Source: Ulota crispa
Taxonomy: Eukaryota > Streptophyta > Bryopsida > Orthotrichales > Orthotrichaceae
Assembly (NCBI GenBank): GCA_963920765.1
Contig: OY987244.1
Span: 5,458,501-5,522,500 of the forward strand
Reading direction: 5' to 3'
Length of the DNA: 64,000 bases
Below, one piece after another: positions 46,111 through 57,756 of the stretch. A model generated the notes under the pieces. It was not told the DNA's origin, did no database searches, and worked only from the letters and a program-made list of their open reading frames with translations. Each line of letters opens with the position of its first letter. Position 1 is the first letter of the stretch. The position numbers were made by a program, and so were the translations under genes.

Positions 46111-46703
46111 TCCCAAAGGACTAATTGTCTGTTGGGGGGACAAAATGGGATTTTGGGCATGTACCTATGGCTAAACTACTATGTGTAATTTTTTGACTTT
46201 TAACAAGATATTCATTAATTTGGGACAAAACGTTCATTTTGGGACTTTTGAAAATTTGGGAAACTTGGGGTGATCACCCCAAACCAAGCCCCTTTGGTAC
46301 ACTTGTCCTCACTTGAGAGGAGGAATTTGAGGGAATAAATCTTAGTGGCTCAGACTAAACTTGATACTTTTGAATATAGTTTGAGGAAACTATTTTGGAT
46401 TGAGGTGGAGTACAAAATGGGACCTATGTTATTCCCAAATTAATGAATATCTCGTTTTTTTAATAAAAAATGGTAAAATTCAAAGATTTGCGTGGGCATG
46501 GCTGCCAAACCTCCCCAAATTTTCCGAACTTTATTTTTTATTTCTTCAAAAAATGTCAAAATGAAGAAAACATTAGATGCCCAAGCAAATCTTTGAATTT
46601 CCCATCTACCATAAAAAGTTTCAAAAAAGCACACAAAGTAGATTAGCCATAGGTTCATGCCCAAAATCCCATTTATCCCCCAAACGGACAGTTAGTCCTT
46701 TAG
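46111..46703. mobile_element. TTAA-type element nested in the 46088 MITE
   Basis: Left CCCAAAGGACTAATTGTCTG then GGGATTTTGGGCATGTACCT. Right inverse (AATCCCATTTATCCCC, GACAGTTAGTCCTTTAG). The outermost few bases have decayed, so the TTAA repeats are not clean. It holds another MITE. Confidence 0.6.
46202..46456. mobile_element. 'TTAAATTGGG' MITE, third nesting level
   Basis: Left AACAAGATATTCATTAATTT, right AAATTAATGAATATCTCGTT. Core (reverse orientation) GGGGTGATCACCCC, TTGAGAGGAGGAATTTG, GGTGGAGTACAAAATGG. Confidence 0.8.
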
Positions 46704-47089
46704 CAATTAGGTTAGTACCTTATCTCGAAAAGTCAGCTCATGATTCATCAATCATCACTTGGCCACTTGGACGCACATGAAGCTCTTTAGATACTAGAAT
46801 TTTACATGATTTACCACATTGGCATTACTAATTTGCCTTTTGAATCCTCAAATTATTAAATTTTGCAATGATTACTATTGAAACTTATAATAGTATCACT
46901 AAATAGTAGTATCACTAAATATTTATGTAGTGTAAAATGTAGAGAAATTAGAGTGGGGCAACCTAAATGCACTACTTAGTGTAGAGAATTCACATCAAAA
47001 ATATGATTTTGAGTAGTAAGAATTTGGAATTCCATCTACGTAAAATAGTATAGGTTGGGCTTGAAGGGGTCAAGTCCAGAGGTGATATT

Positions 47090-47416
47090 AGGGGGCTTCA
47101 AACATGAAATCTGGCCCTTGAACTTCTCACCTTACAAGATCTCCGTGCACTAGTGAATGGTTTTTGTTTCCTTGCATGCGCAAAGTTTGAGACACCCGTG
47201 AATTTGCAAAAGTTTATGCTAAAGAAGTTTTGGGGTTTGAAAATGCAAGTGCATGAGCCCCGGGAAGCCACAAAAGTGCGTTTCTGAAGTCCACTCCTCA
47301 CGTGAATCATGTTAGGAGTGAAGTCCAGAAGTGAGTCACGTCACAGTTCACTAGTGAATTCAGAGAGCTGAATCGCTACGTGAGTCACCTGCAAAAGTTT
47401 AAGTTTGAAGCCCCCT
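47090..47416. mobile_element. MITE with AGGGGGCTTCAAAC ends, copy 2
   Basis: Left AGGGGGCTTCAAACATGAAA, right inverse (TTTAAGTTTGAAGCCCCCT), flanked by ATT (47087-47089, 47417-47419). 327 bp. Contains several GTGAATTCA/CACGTGA-like motifs. It ends about 260 bp upstream of the ERF TATA box. Confidence 0.82.
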
Positions 47417-47679
47417 ATTATGGAAGAAGGCCCTTCCGCCTGGGCCCCGCCGCCCCGGTCACTGCATCAAAGCTCTCAAAAAGTAGCAGTCCTGAGGGAG
47501 GCCGCTCTGGTGACGAAGCTGGCTGCCACATGCACGTCGCTTTCCCCGTCACACTGATAGAAACATGACGCTGCTAGATTTAGTGTACAGCTCGATATAG
47601 AAAAAGCGTGTGACCATCTGAGCCCACCTTTCTAGTCAAATCAAACGCACCCCTACAGCACCTGCAGACTCTGCAGTTG

Positions 47680-47687
47680 TATAAATA
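47680..47687 (+). promoter_or_regulatory. TATA box of the ERF gene
   Basis: TATAAATA about 400 bp before the ERF start codon. A transcription start near 47710-47720 would give a leader of roughly 360 nt. The surrounding 47420-47680 is GC-richer than the desert and free of recognised repeats. Confidence 0.55.
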
Positions 47688-47934
47688 CCGAAATTGCACG
47701 AGCACTCTCCGATAACTGGCAAGTGTCACCCCGCCACAGACAAACTTCAAGAGCCACAAAGTACTTGAGCTCTTTCTACTCTCTAGAGTCTACTACACTT
47801 CGCTATATTCCAAGTGTCGTTCCATTTGCACCATTTCTAGAGCACTCTTTCGAAAAGAGAAAAAACAGTCTGGGTCTTTCAGATTCAGTTGAGAGTTTTT
47901 GGCACACTAGGACGATTTACGTTGAAGTTGAGAT

Positions 47935-48052
47935 TGAGAGTAACGATTTTGGGGTTGAGAGAATTTGGGACTGAAGGATTTTGGGACTGAAAGATTTTGG
48001 GGTTGAAAGAATTTGGGGTTGAGAGATTTTGGGGGTATAGTTGAAGGGTGGA
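47935..48052. repeat. G-rich TTTTGGG-GTTGARAGA repeat in the ERF leader
   Basis: About six to seven imperfect units of 15-16 bp (GAGAGATTTTGGGG, GAAAGAATTTGGGGTT). The sense strand has regularly spaced G3-G5 runs, so it could form G-quadruplexes in RNA or DNA. The ORFs it opens on the minus strand (NPKIFQSQNPS-type) are artefacts. Confidence 0.8.
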
Positions 48053-48078
48053 ATTAGACTGAGGTGGTAGAGTTGAGA

Positions 48079-49242
48079 ATGACAGCAGCGCTGGTGTTGC
48101 CAAATGATCAGTGGGGGGGACGCGACGACAATGTGTTCGTCGAGAAGAAGGAGTACATGGATGCGATGGCACATTACTGCTTTGGGATGGAGGAAGCCTC
48201 GGAGGATATGATGATGCAGATGCTTGATCAATCAGAGAGCGCGTTTGCAGTGCCGGACTGGCTGCCCACCCCGAACGCCAGCTTCAACGTCGACTACGGC
48301 AGTCTCTTCAACTTCTCTCCACTCCCCGATCTGCAAGGCGTGTCGAGTACCGGTCACGAGCAGAGCAGCTACTTGAGTGACGACGTCGTCAGTGGAGCGT
48401 CGCCACATCAGCAGCAGCAGCAGCTCAGCAGGGCGACTATGGTGTCGCAGAACTTGAAGAAGAGGCTGGGCTCCAACTTCGCCGCTCAAGTGGGCGCCGT
48501 CGTCAACGTGAGGCCGTGTCGCCCCAAAGTCCAGTTGTCTAGACTCACTATACCGGGCGCTATACCAGGCGCCATCGCGTCGAAAGCTTCACGTGCACGA
48601 GACGTTGCGAATACCGTGCTTGATACCGTGCCTGATACCGTGCCGGATACCGTGCCTGCGGAGCAACAGGTTGTGCTCACTCCATCAGGTTCGAAGCGGG
48701 TGCAGTTTCAGGCTCCAGAGAGCTACGGCGTTGATGACGAGGCAGTGCACACGACGAACTGCGAGATGCCTACCAGTGTTGTGGAGGGAGCATCCGCTGC
48801 AACGATAGTGCCCGCGGCAGGAGCATCAGTAGCGCCGCAGCCCCAGCGGCAGCCGCATTACAGGGGCGTGCGGCAACGGCCATGGGGCAAATACGCTGCG
48901 GAGATACGCGACTCGGCGAAGAACGGCGCGCGCGTGTGGCTGGGGACGTTCGATACCGCGGAGCTGGCGGCATTGGCGTATGACCGGGCGGCGTTGAAGA
49001 TGCGCGGCTCGCGGGCGCTCCTCAACTTCCCGCTCAAGGCCACCACGGCACTGTCTAACCCGGAGTCGTTCCCGGCTCCGCCTGTCTCCTCGTCTTCCAG
49101 TCGTAGAGCTCTCCTTAGCAACGCCAACACGCTTAACTACACAGCACGGTATCCACCTGTTTGTGCTAAGACGAAGAGATCTAGCTCAGGTCCGGTGGAG
49201 CCAGCCAAGCGGCTACGAGTGGAGGACATTGTCATACACTGA
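48079..49242 (+). CDS. AP2/ERF transcription factor (ERF subfamily), intronless
   Basis: A nuclear DNA-binding regulator of 387 residues from the ATG at 48079 (the frame is open upstream, but there is no earlier ATG). One AP2 domain spans residues ~261-319: [18 protein letters not shown], then [20 protein letters not shown], then [12 protein letters not shown]. Ala and Asp at AP2 positions 14 and 19 place it in the ERF rather than the DREB branch, which typically binds GCC-box DNA; group VIII/IX-like by the LNFPL end. The N-terminal 140 residues are acidic and Gln/Ser/Pro-rich ([32 protein letters not shown]), a possible activation region. Residues ~165-195 contain small repeats (IPGAIPGAI, then [14 protein letters not shown] from 12-nt units). 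The C-terminus ends [13 protein letters not shown], with a basic KRLR. No EAR motif seen. Coding DNA is much GC-richer than its flanks. Confidence 0.93.
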   Translation: MTAALVLPNDQWGGRDDNVFVEKKEYMDAMAHYCFGMEEASEDMMMQMLDQSESAFAVPDWLPTPNASFNVDYGSLFNFSPLPDLQGVSSTGHEQSSYLSDDVVSGASPHQQQQQLSRATMVSQNLKKRLGSNFAAQVGAVVNVRPCRPKVQLSRLTIPGAIPGAIASKASRARDVANTVLDTVPDTVPDTVPAEQQVVLTPSGSKRVQFQAPESYGVDDEAVHTTNCEMPTSVVEGASAATIVPAAGASVAPQPQRQPHYRGVRQRPWGKYAAEIRDSAKNGARVWLGTFDTAELAALAYDRAALKMRGSRALLNFPLKATTALSNPESFPAPPVSSSSSRRALLSNANTLNYTARYPPVCAKTKRSSSGPVEPAKRLRVEDIVIH

Positions 49243-50540
49243 CATGTCAGCCTTCGCGCACATTTGCTTGCCTCAGATCAACGACCAGTGCATGCTAGTG
49301 TCACGCACAAACTCGAAACTCTCTAGCATCTCGTCGAGTCCTGCATTGCCTGATCATTCCAAGGTATTCGATACTGAATTCCAGGCACGAGAAGACTTCA
49401 AGAGCTCTTTCTCAACAGTTTTGCACCAGGATTACTACGTCATAGTTCAGTTCAACTGTGTTTCAGAGGTTGTAGCTCGAGAACACAGCATTTTGGAATG
49501 GGTCAGAGAAAATGTGCAAAAAACTAATTTGCAGTAATCGACTGTTTTCGTAATGCCGATGGCATACTGCGAACTAGTTTGATGGCCACGTCATGTGAGA
49601 AATCTTGAGTTGTGATTCGGCTCTTGAAGTTAATGTTCTGATCGCCGAGTTATGCTAAGCGTATCTCTTGCGAGCAAGGATTCCGGCCACTTATGTACCA
49701 TAGAGAGAGAGAGAGAGCATTTTTGAGCATGCACCTCGCAGACAGCTCTGTAATACAAACATCTAACTCTGATATCTACATTTTTGCAATAATTTGGGAT
49801 TACGGAATTCTGCTTATGAATGTGCTTGAAAGTTTGGAAAAATGGGTTTAGTTCTTTACTAATTAGATTCAACTTGTAAATGGAGTGCGTGACGTTATTA
49901 ACCTGTGCAGAAACCTCCTTGAATACTCATCTCTAATTTGAAAAGCCACAAGAAGTAGTATTTTTTTGTGTTTTTTCAATAGATGGAATCATGGAAGGTG
50001 TGGTTTTGTTACTAGAACATGAAGTGAATATTGGAATGATATTAATTGGATATGTAACGATGTAACATACGTGGCAGAAATCAAGATGTTTTTCAACTTT
50101 CTGTGAGGGAAATTGAAATGAACTTTTGAATATAAACCTGTTTTTGAAAAGTCTACTCGAGAAAATGCACAAATTTTGCCACATGTTTGTTTAACATGCT
50201 TTGTTTGTGCCATTTTTGTGTAGTTTTTTTTGTAGAGAAGCAAATTCAACTGAATCCTACCAGTCTACCACCCAAGCAAAACTTGTGAAAATATGAGAAT
50301 ATATATGGCAAAATCGGTGTCTTTTTTAGGCTTCAAGTTACACCGCGTTTGAAGACTTATGCTTCCTTTGTAAAACGTCAATAGGTAAACTAGGTTGATA
50401 TCACATAGATTTGTAGGTTTTCTTAGACGACCATGCAATGTAAACACTCTGACATTGCTCATCTCAGAACAACCTGCGTTAAAATGTTTTTTAATCGAGT
50501 ACTGAAATCCTACCAAAAAGAGAAGTAAAAATTCTCTTGA
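49243..50540. other. ERF 3' side and AT-rich flank
   Basis: The first 300-500 bp probably hold the 3' UTR. A (GA)n run sits at 49703-49717. Beyond about 49900 the DNA is AT-rich with no gene or element that I recognise. Confidence 0.5.
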
Positions 50541-50547
50541 GAGTTAA

Positions 50548-50865
50548 CACCATATTTAACTAGTTATTCGTTAAATTGGGAAAGACATAGGTACCATTTT
50601 GTAATCCATCTTAAACCCAAAAAATCACCTTAAACCAAATTCAAAGGTATCAGATTTAGTTTGAGTCATTAAGATTTTTTCCCTCTCAAATGAGGACACG
50701 TGTACCCAAAACAAATGTTGAACTCAATTTCAAGAGGCCTCTTGAATCCTTCAAAAGTCCCAAAATTTAAGCATTTTCCCATTTTAACAAATAATGTGTT
50801 ACTAGGTTAATTGGGAAAAACAAAGGGACCATTTTGTACTCCATTTTAATTTACATGTAGTAAAC
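50548..50865. mobile_element. 'TTAAATTGGG' MITE interrupted by a second copy
   Basis: The outer copy starts AACACCATATTTAACTAG; after the inserted copy (about 50566-50802) it resumes as ACTAGGTTAATTGGGAAAAA and continues ACCATTTTGTACTCCA before fading. ACTAG appears at both joints and may be the insertion duplication. The inner copy has the full core. Confidence 0.6.
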
Positions 50866-52080
50866 TAGTATACACTATATAGGCACACCCTTTGCTCGAG
50901 TTGGGCATGTATGGGAAATGCAACATTCAACTTTACAAAAAAGTGATATCTCAATTCAATTGATCTAGAATTTAATCTAGATGTATAGTACAAAAAATCA
51001 ATCTCACAGTTGCTCTAAAATCTAACCCTCATACACCATCATTTTGGTGAGGCCAAATATACCAATAGCTTTATCACAATGCTACTCTTTAATACTTTGC
51101 TAAAGGGCGCTTGACATTTTATTAAATTTCTAGCACATGGTTGGAAGGCGTTTGATGTTTTATATTTGGGGCATGGCTTATTGTTTCAACTTCTACCAAA
51201 AAACTTCTAGAATGTTTTGGAAAATGATATGATTGGAGGACACTTGGTGCTCTATATCTTGCACGTCCTTTGTTGCTTCAACTTACAACAAAAATTTCTA
51301 GAAGGTTTTAGAAAAGGGTGAACCCAAGGAAATCCTCCCACTTAGTAGTATAGATGTAGGCATAGCTATAGCTCAAAGTTGCATTTTATTTGAAATTCTT
51401 GGAGGCAACCATTGAGACTTCACTCTTGTATAAAAAAATGCAACCTGGTTTTTTTGTACTATAGTGCATGCCACCATAAACCAACAAAGATGTAACAATC
51501 ATATTAACTATATATAGCAACCCTCAAAAAATTATATCTCTTCGTAACTACAAGCAATGAGATGTTAGGAAAAAAGTTATGAAGAGAAATTGGAATTATC
51601 TTTCGCCAAAAAAAAGTTATCATTGTTCAAAAATGGAAACTATTGGACATTTTACACTAAGAGAACAAAGAATTGGCCACCTTGACACTTGTTGCCCTGA
51701 AATTAATAATTAATTTAAATTCAATTGGCTAAATGGGTGATTTCAAGAATGACCTGTACTACATTCTATCCCCCTCACCTTGTGCGGCTTGTTTTTTGCT
51801 TGTACCTTTTGCATAAGAAGTCATATTGACTTGTCCTTTTAGAGTAATGTGAACATGCAAGTTATTGACATTTAGTGATTTTTTGGTGTTTTTTCAAATA
51901 TTTTTGCTATTTTTAAGCAGCCCCCAAATGGATGTCTACCTTGGCCATTTTGGGGGTTTTTAGTACTATTTTGGGTCCAAAAAAGCTTTTCTGGGGTTAT
52001 AAATCAGGGATGTTGTTTATGGAGCATGCTTACATGCATTTGTAGAAGGGTTTTACAAAATTATAAATTCCAAGGCATCT
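50866..52080. other. No gene seen, AT-rich
   Basis: AT-rich DNA without element ends, coding frames or RNA genes that I can support. Confidence 0.6.
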
Positions 52081-52092
52081 ACATTGTTTCAA

Positions 52093-52528
52093 GGGAAATT
52101 TACAAATAGGGACATGAAAAAATTGTAAAATATTACAAATAGAGGCGCAGTTTCAAAATAATTACAAATAGGGGCACAATTTCAAAAAAGGAGTAATTTT
52201 TTGTATTTTTTTTGTTTAGACTTTGGTTGATTTAGACACTTCACATTAAATGTTAGCTAATTTCCAAAAAACTTAAAGGACTCTCCAAATCAAGGCTAAA
52301 TAAAGAAATTTGAGTAAAGGGGATGGCAATTTTTGGAGATTATTAGGTTCTTAGGAAGTTAGCTAACATTTAATGTGATGTGTCTAAATCATCCAATGTC
52401 CAAATGAAAAAAAAATTACAAAAAATTACACTTTTTTTTTGAAAACGTGCCCCTATTTGTAATTATTTTGAAACTGCTCCCCTATTTGTAATATTTTACG
52501 TTTTCATGCCCCTATTTGTAATTTCCCC
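52093..52528. mobile_element. Mutator-type MITE, second family
   Basis: Ends GGGAAATTTACAAATAGGGA and inverse (CCCTATTTGTAATTTCCCC), pairing for well over 60 bp and containing an internal direct repeat of TTACAAATAGGGGC. A perfect 9-bp duplication TTGTTTCAA flanks it (52084-52092, 52529-52537). 436 bp, non-coding. Confidence 0.88.
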
Positions 52529-53104
52529 TTGTTTCAAAGTGGGCATCCTATCTCCCTTCATTGGCAAAATACAAAGAAATTCCTTAGCAAAGCAATTGTA
52601 CCATGTGAATGCGTTTAATGGATTCTCAAATGGCCATTTTTTATTTTATTTTTTCAAATTAATTTACTGTTTTCTAAAAAGCAAGAAAGAAATTGGCTTT
52701 TTGTTAGTGATTTTGTTTTGTGCATAACTTTTCGAATAAAAAATTTCTAAATCTTCATTTTCACAAGTAAGCTATTTTAAGTGCTCTACAAATTGTCCAT
52801 ATTTTTTTTATCTTTCAAATTTTTATTTCAAAAGCTCATAGTACTTCAGAGTACTACATAGTACTAAGGGTGTTTGAGACAAAACATAGGGGTCATTCTT
52901 GCAACTACCCAAATGACAAATTGAATTTATTAGGAAGTTGACAAGGCCACTATGGCATATCTTGGAATCAACCAATGAGATTGATGTGTCTTTGAACATT
53001 TAGGGCAAGTTGGGATATAAAGGAGAAAAAAAAGTGCTACTCAAGAATTTGGCCGATTCCCAAGGTTGGCTGGTTTATGGTGGCACACACTGTATGCTAT
53101 TGTA

Positions 53105-53995
53105 CAGTGCCCCTCAGTATGTTTATGTTTGGCTCATTTTGCCCTTCACAAAACTTTGGTTAAAGTAGATTATAATTTGCATTTTTTTAACTTGAATTAT
53201 GGTTTTGTAATTCTTATGCACTCTCAATCAATCGTACCAAATTTTAGTTCCAAAAAATCAAAACCCCATTTTTGGTAAATTGTTTTGTATTAAAAACACG
53301 GTTTCACATGAAAATTAATTGAAGAAAATTGGTAATGAATTTTTGAGATTTGATAGCATGGGTATGTAGGAAACATCCATATGTACCCGTTTCATGTTGA
53401 GAAAGCATCATTAAGTAACACAAACATGATCTACAAAGGAGTCAACATGAAATCAACATGAGGTGTGGTAGGACCACTATTTGTAAAATACATATCTCTA
53501 TTTTTTAACTAGCTTTTGGTTAAGTGAACATATTGTCATGCTCATAGGTACAAATTTAGTCATAATATATGAGTCAAATAGCAAAATATGACTAAAATAA
53601 AGAAACATCTATTTTACAAATTGTGGTCCTACCCCACCTCATGTTGATTTCATGTTGATTCCTTTGTAGATCACGTTTGTGTTACTTAATGATGCTTTCT
53701 CAACATGCAAAGGGTGTATATGGATGTTTCCTACATACCCATGCTATCAAATCTCAAAAATTCATTACCAATTTTCTTCAATTAATTTTCATGTGAAATC
53801 GTGTTTTTAATACAAAACAATTTACCAAAAATGGGGTTTTGATTTTTTGGAACTAAAATTTGGTACGATTGATTGAGAGTGCATAAGAATTACAAAACCA
53901 TAATTCAAGTTAAAAAAATGCAAATTATAATCTACTTTAACCAAAGTTTTGTGAAGGACAAAATGAGCCAAATATAAACATACTGAGGGGCACTG
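53105..53995. mobile_element. Near-perfect 890-bp foldback, mariner-like ends
   Basis: Left end CAGTGCCCCTCAGTATGTTT, right end its inverse, with TA on both sides (53103-53104, 53996-53997). Arms 53105-53489 and 53611-53995 (about 385 bp) are almost identical, with few mismatches. The 121-bp centre is diverged but still partly pairs. No coding frame. TA target and CAGTG ends fit Tc1/mariner. Confidence 0.82.
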
Positions 53996-54034
53996 TACAT
54001 AATGACAAAAATAGTGAAAGTTCTAGAATGTATT

Positions 54035-55225
54035 GCTTTTCCCAATTTACCTAATATGGCTATTTAAAAGGAGTGTGTTTATTGGACACTACATGAAATG
54101 ACTATGAGTGTTGAGTGCACAAAAGTATAGGTGTACCCAAAAGCAATTCTAAGCTTTTATGGTAAGGTGTACATTGTTAATGAAGAAACTACAAGATTGA
54201 GCTAGTTTTACAAAGTTAACATGTTAACTAATTAGATGAATTTACCTAGCAAATATTTTCTCAATGGCACATTTCGATTCCGTACACCTTATCAAACAAA
54301 TTCGGTGTTAGAAAAGGCCGGCAGTTTCACTAAATCTGGATGAAAGTATCATCTTGTGTTTTGTTTAATTATTTAGTCTAACTAAAACTAAATGCAAAAA
54401 TTTAGCGTGATTGAAGGAGGTTGTCAAGGTATGTCAACCCAATAAGGATACTCACCCATTAATTTGACCATTGCAAACTTAGAACAAAACTCAACTTATC
54501 ACCTTTATTGATGATAGTTTGAATTTGGTCTTGTAGTTAAACCAAACTAAAAATATACATGTACTGTTATGTTTGGAGAGTTATCCTCTCTATTAGGACG
54601 GACCTTGACTGTGGGTACTTTTAGGATAGGAAATTAATGGTGTGGCACTAAAGGAAACTCATTACAAAAAATTAAATGACCACAGAGAATTGCCATGTAA
54701 TAGAAAAAAAAAAAAAAAAAATGTGAATATGGTCCAAATATTTGATTGGGTTTTTTGAAATCTAAAAGTTATAAAAATTTACCTTTATTAAATGGACAAG
54801 AAATTTATCCATGTACAAAGAGAAAACAGAAGAGATATTATTACTTAGCCCATAAATGTCAGGCTAGTAACTATGGCTTGCCTTATTCTATAGGGGTATA
54901 GTGTTGTGACAATGCTCACTCTATAGTATTGTTTGTAAAAGTTGCAATTGTCAACAATGTAGCATGTTGTCCTCATGAAAATTGCAAGGGTAGTATGCTA
55001 GTATGAGATCGAACACCATGTCTGTGAATCTTCTCACACTAATTTAGGTTACCTAAAAGTTATGAGTATTTGGTGAGGTTGTTTTTTTACTTGCCATGGT
55101 GGACCATGTGTTTATGATCACTTTTGGAAAAACCAAATTAAAAACAATGTTTGTTTGTTCTATAAAATGTCTTTTTAAGACGGAGGATGAAAACATCTAC
55201 CTTTGCGGTGTTTAAGGTTAACAAG
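54035..55225. other. No gene seen; isolated MITE end
   Basis: CCCAATTTACCTAATATGGC at 54039-54058 looks like one end of a 'TTAAATTGGG' MITE without a partner. The remainder is AT-rich with a poly(A) run at about 54703. Confidence 0.5.
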
Positions 55226-55231
55226 CTCTAC

Positions 55232-55864
55232 ACTAAATAGTGAATTTGGGTTGCTCCAAACCAATTTCTTGACATTTTTACACACTATAAATATATAAAT
55301 ATACATATTTTTATGATAATTACAATAATTTCCATTAGCAAGTATTGCAATAACAAGAATAACGATTTTATAACAAGAACAAGGGTTTGATAATTACAAC
55401 AACTATGTTGCACAAAAATAAACTAGCAACATCCTAGCGGTAAACCGTGTAAAAATCCTAGTATTGAGAGAGGAGGCCAAGTAGTGAGCCATGTGGTAAC
55501 TTTCTAGGCTAAGGCAACCTAGCAACCTAAGGCCCAGTCCAAACTAGCAGCTGGACAAAGCAGCAAACTGGCACCCTTGTTGATGGTTAGTCTGCCAAAA
55601 ACTTTTTCATGTCATTGTGTGTCATCCAAGAGTGTGCTTCTACCAAACAAGTTTAGTACCACCCTTGAAGCAAGCCCCAAAACTTCACTATCTTGACCAT
55701 TGATGTGGCAATATTGGTTGATGAACATAGATATTAAGATATCGGACAAACCCTCATTTTGAACCCCGCAGTGGACAGAAACATATTTGTTTGAGAAATC
55801 TTCTACCAGTGGCTAGTCTGGACCGGGCCTAATTGTCAAGGCAACCTCAATGCAATGTTTCGTG
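55232..55864. mobile_element. CACTAAATAGTG-family MITE, host of a Harbinger MITE
   Basis: Left CACTAAATAGTGAATTTGGG, right diverged inverse (GGCAACCTCAATGCAATGTT then TCGTG). TA precedes the left end (55230-55231); the right TA is lost. It is split by a PIF/Harbinger MITE. Confidence 0.65.
55531..55829. mobile_element. PIF/Harbinger-type MITE, copy 2 (nested)
   Basis: Ends GGCCCAGTCCAAACTAGCAG and inverse (CTAGTCTGGACCGGGCC), with TAA duplication (55528-55530, 55830-55832). 299 bp; homologous to 37986-38299 throughout (GTGTGTCATCCAAGAGTGTG in both). Confidence 0.88.
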
Positions 55865-56169
55865 TTGTGCATATAGTGGAATGCTACCAAAGGTGTTATT
55901 AAAGAGGGAATGAGTAACTTCGTGAGGGCCTTCCAAAAGCACCTGTTGACTTCCGTGTGTCCTAATTAATTGTCGGAGTGTCTGGATTTTGTAGAGCAGG
56001 TCACTTCGCAGCAGCTGTATCGAAACTGGGTCGGTACCTCCTCAGAGATCTCTGATTCCCCAATCACCCCAAAAGCAGGTGCATTGACTGCATTCATGCA
56101 TTTTGAGATTTTGGTTCGCACGGGAAAAAAATACCAAAATAAGTGGGGAAGACCAGGGTTTTCTTTTGT

Positions 56170-57370
56170 TTTTGTCAGGGTTGAGCAAAGCGTTTTTTTT
56201 TAAGGATTTCAACTTATGGAAGTGTTGGCAATGATTTATGACTGTAACTCACTGAGGTGGCTATATTGGAAAAATACCTGAAGAAGCATGCTTTATTTAT
56301 GACAAAAGGTGGAGAGATTTTGGTTACCAGTGGTTTCTTATTACACAAGTAAGGAGGCGCAAATGAAATGTATTGGTCATGACTTTTGAAAAATTACTAC
56401 AATTAAAGTGTGAGAGTTGAAATATGTGGCAAATAGAACACCCATATTATCTTGATTGGAGATTAATTTGGCGATGCCAGTCAACCAATAGGGGAATATA
56501 TACATGGTCCTCAATCAAGGTTTGGCTATAGGGTTATCAATTACAAGTGAACATTGGCAAAAAAGACACTCTTTTTCACATTTATTTCCTATAGTGATAG
56601 TGAAGCATAATTTTCATGGTGAATTTTGGCTATTTTTAGCCAATAAAAGAAATGCTAGTTTAGCACCCCAGAATGCACATAGGTACTAAAAAATTGGTTA
56701 TAATTGGAATGAATGGATGAATGTGTGCACATTGATCCAATAAGTTTGCTAATATGAGTTACTTTCATTCAAAAGTTGGCAAATATGGTGTTTGCATGAG
56801 GGAGTTGGCAATTTCATGCACTTTCCCATGCAAAATTTTTAGTGTATTGTTTGCCAGTGCTAGTTCAAGGTAAGATTTAGGCAAAAATTTGCCAAAAAAT
56901 TTGACGTTGGAGAAAACTAATAAAAGGACAACAAAACTGTCTTGTTTGTGGCAATGAGGGTAAGAAAGAAACAGAAGAAAAGGGAGAAGAACAATTTCTG
57001 TCAGTGCATCCATGGTTGTCACATTGGATTGCCCGCTTACCCATCCACCCAAATTGCCTGCATTCAACTCATATTTGTTCAATGTAATCAAATCATAGTT
57101 ACCTTCAAAAACTGATAAAAACAACACATACTTTGTATATGTTGGTGATATTCATTCTTGCCAACATGTAGTCAAAAACAGGGATTTAAAACTATATCCT
57201 GTAGTAAAAATGAAGAAATAGTAACTTGAGTCTTCATTTTTTAGGTCACAAATCCTAACAAAATCCTAACAAAAATCCTAAAATGCTAGATTGAGCATAC
57301 ACGTTTGTCCATGCTGTCCATTTTCCACCTATCTTGTCCAATGCCAAATCTTGTCCAATGTGACAACCAT
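56170..57370. repeat. Dispersed repeats, two families
   Basis: 56170-56900 matches the 41340 repeat in places, starting TTTTTGTCAGGGTTGAGCAA. 57008-57369 matches the GGTTGTCACA repeat and here shows both inverted ends (GGTTGTCACATTGGA / TCCAATGTGACAACC). ORFs of 60-120 residues inside are not supported as genes. 57371-57756 shows nothing further. Confidence 0.55.
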
Positions 57371-57756
57371 GTACATCCATCCATAAAATCAGCTCTTTTC
57401 GTCCAATTCCATTGAAGGCCATTGTGCATCTCAAGGCCAAGCCACACCAAATCAAACATATTTTTCAAAACATCATTTTGTAAATCATAAAAAATAGCAG
57501 TAATTGCTTTATTGTGTAAAAATGGATTCCTTGAATTTGGACACTCAATTTTAGTTTGTACCAAACTGCCAGTTTTGAGTTTCACAAACCACTTTCTCCA
57601 ACTTCTTGCCCTTGAATAATGGAGGAGCTGTTCTTAGTAAACAACAGATGGGGCCTTGAGCAAAGTGGTTGTCCCCCAAGTTTCAGAAAATACAATTCAT
57701 TTCTTCATCTCTTCCAAACCGACTATTTTGGTCTATGTGACCCCAACCTCAACTAT

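Larger units (their letters stand above)
46088..46981. mobile_element. CACTAAATAGTG-family MITE, host of two nested elements
   Basis: Left CACTAAATAGTGCATTTAGG, right inverse (CCTAAATGCACTACTTAGTG), TA on both sides (46086-46087, 46982-46983). Without the insert it would be about 300 bp, like its sister copies. Right interior keeps GTAAAATGTAGAGAAATTAG, shared with 61801-61820. Confidence 0.8.
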
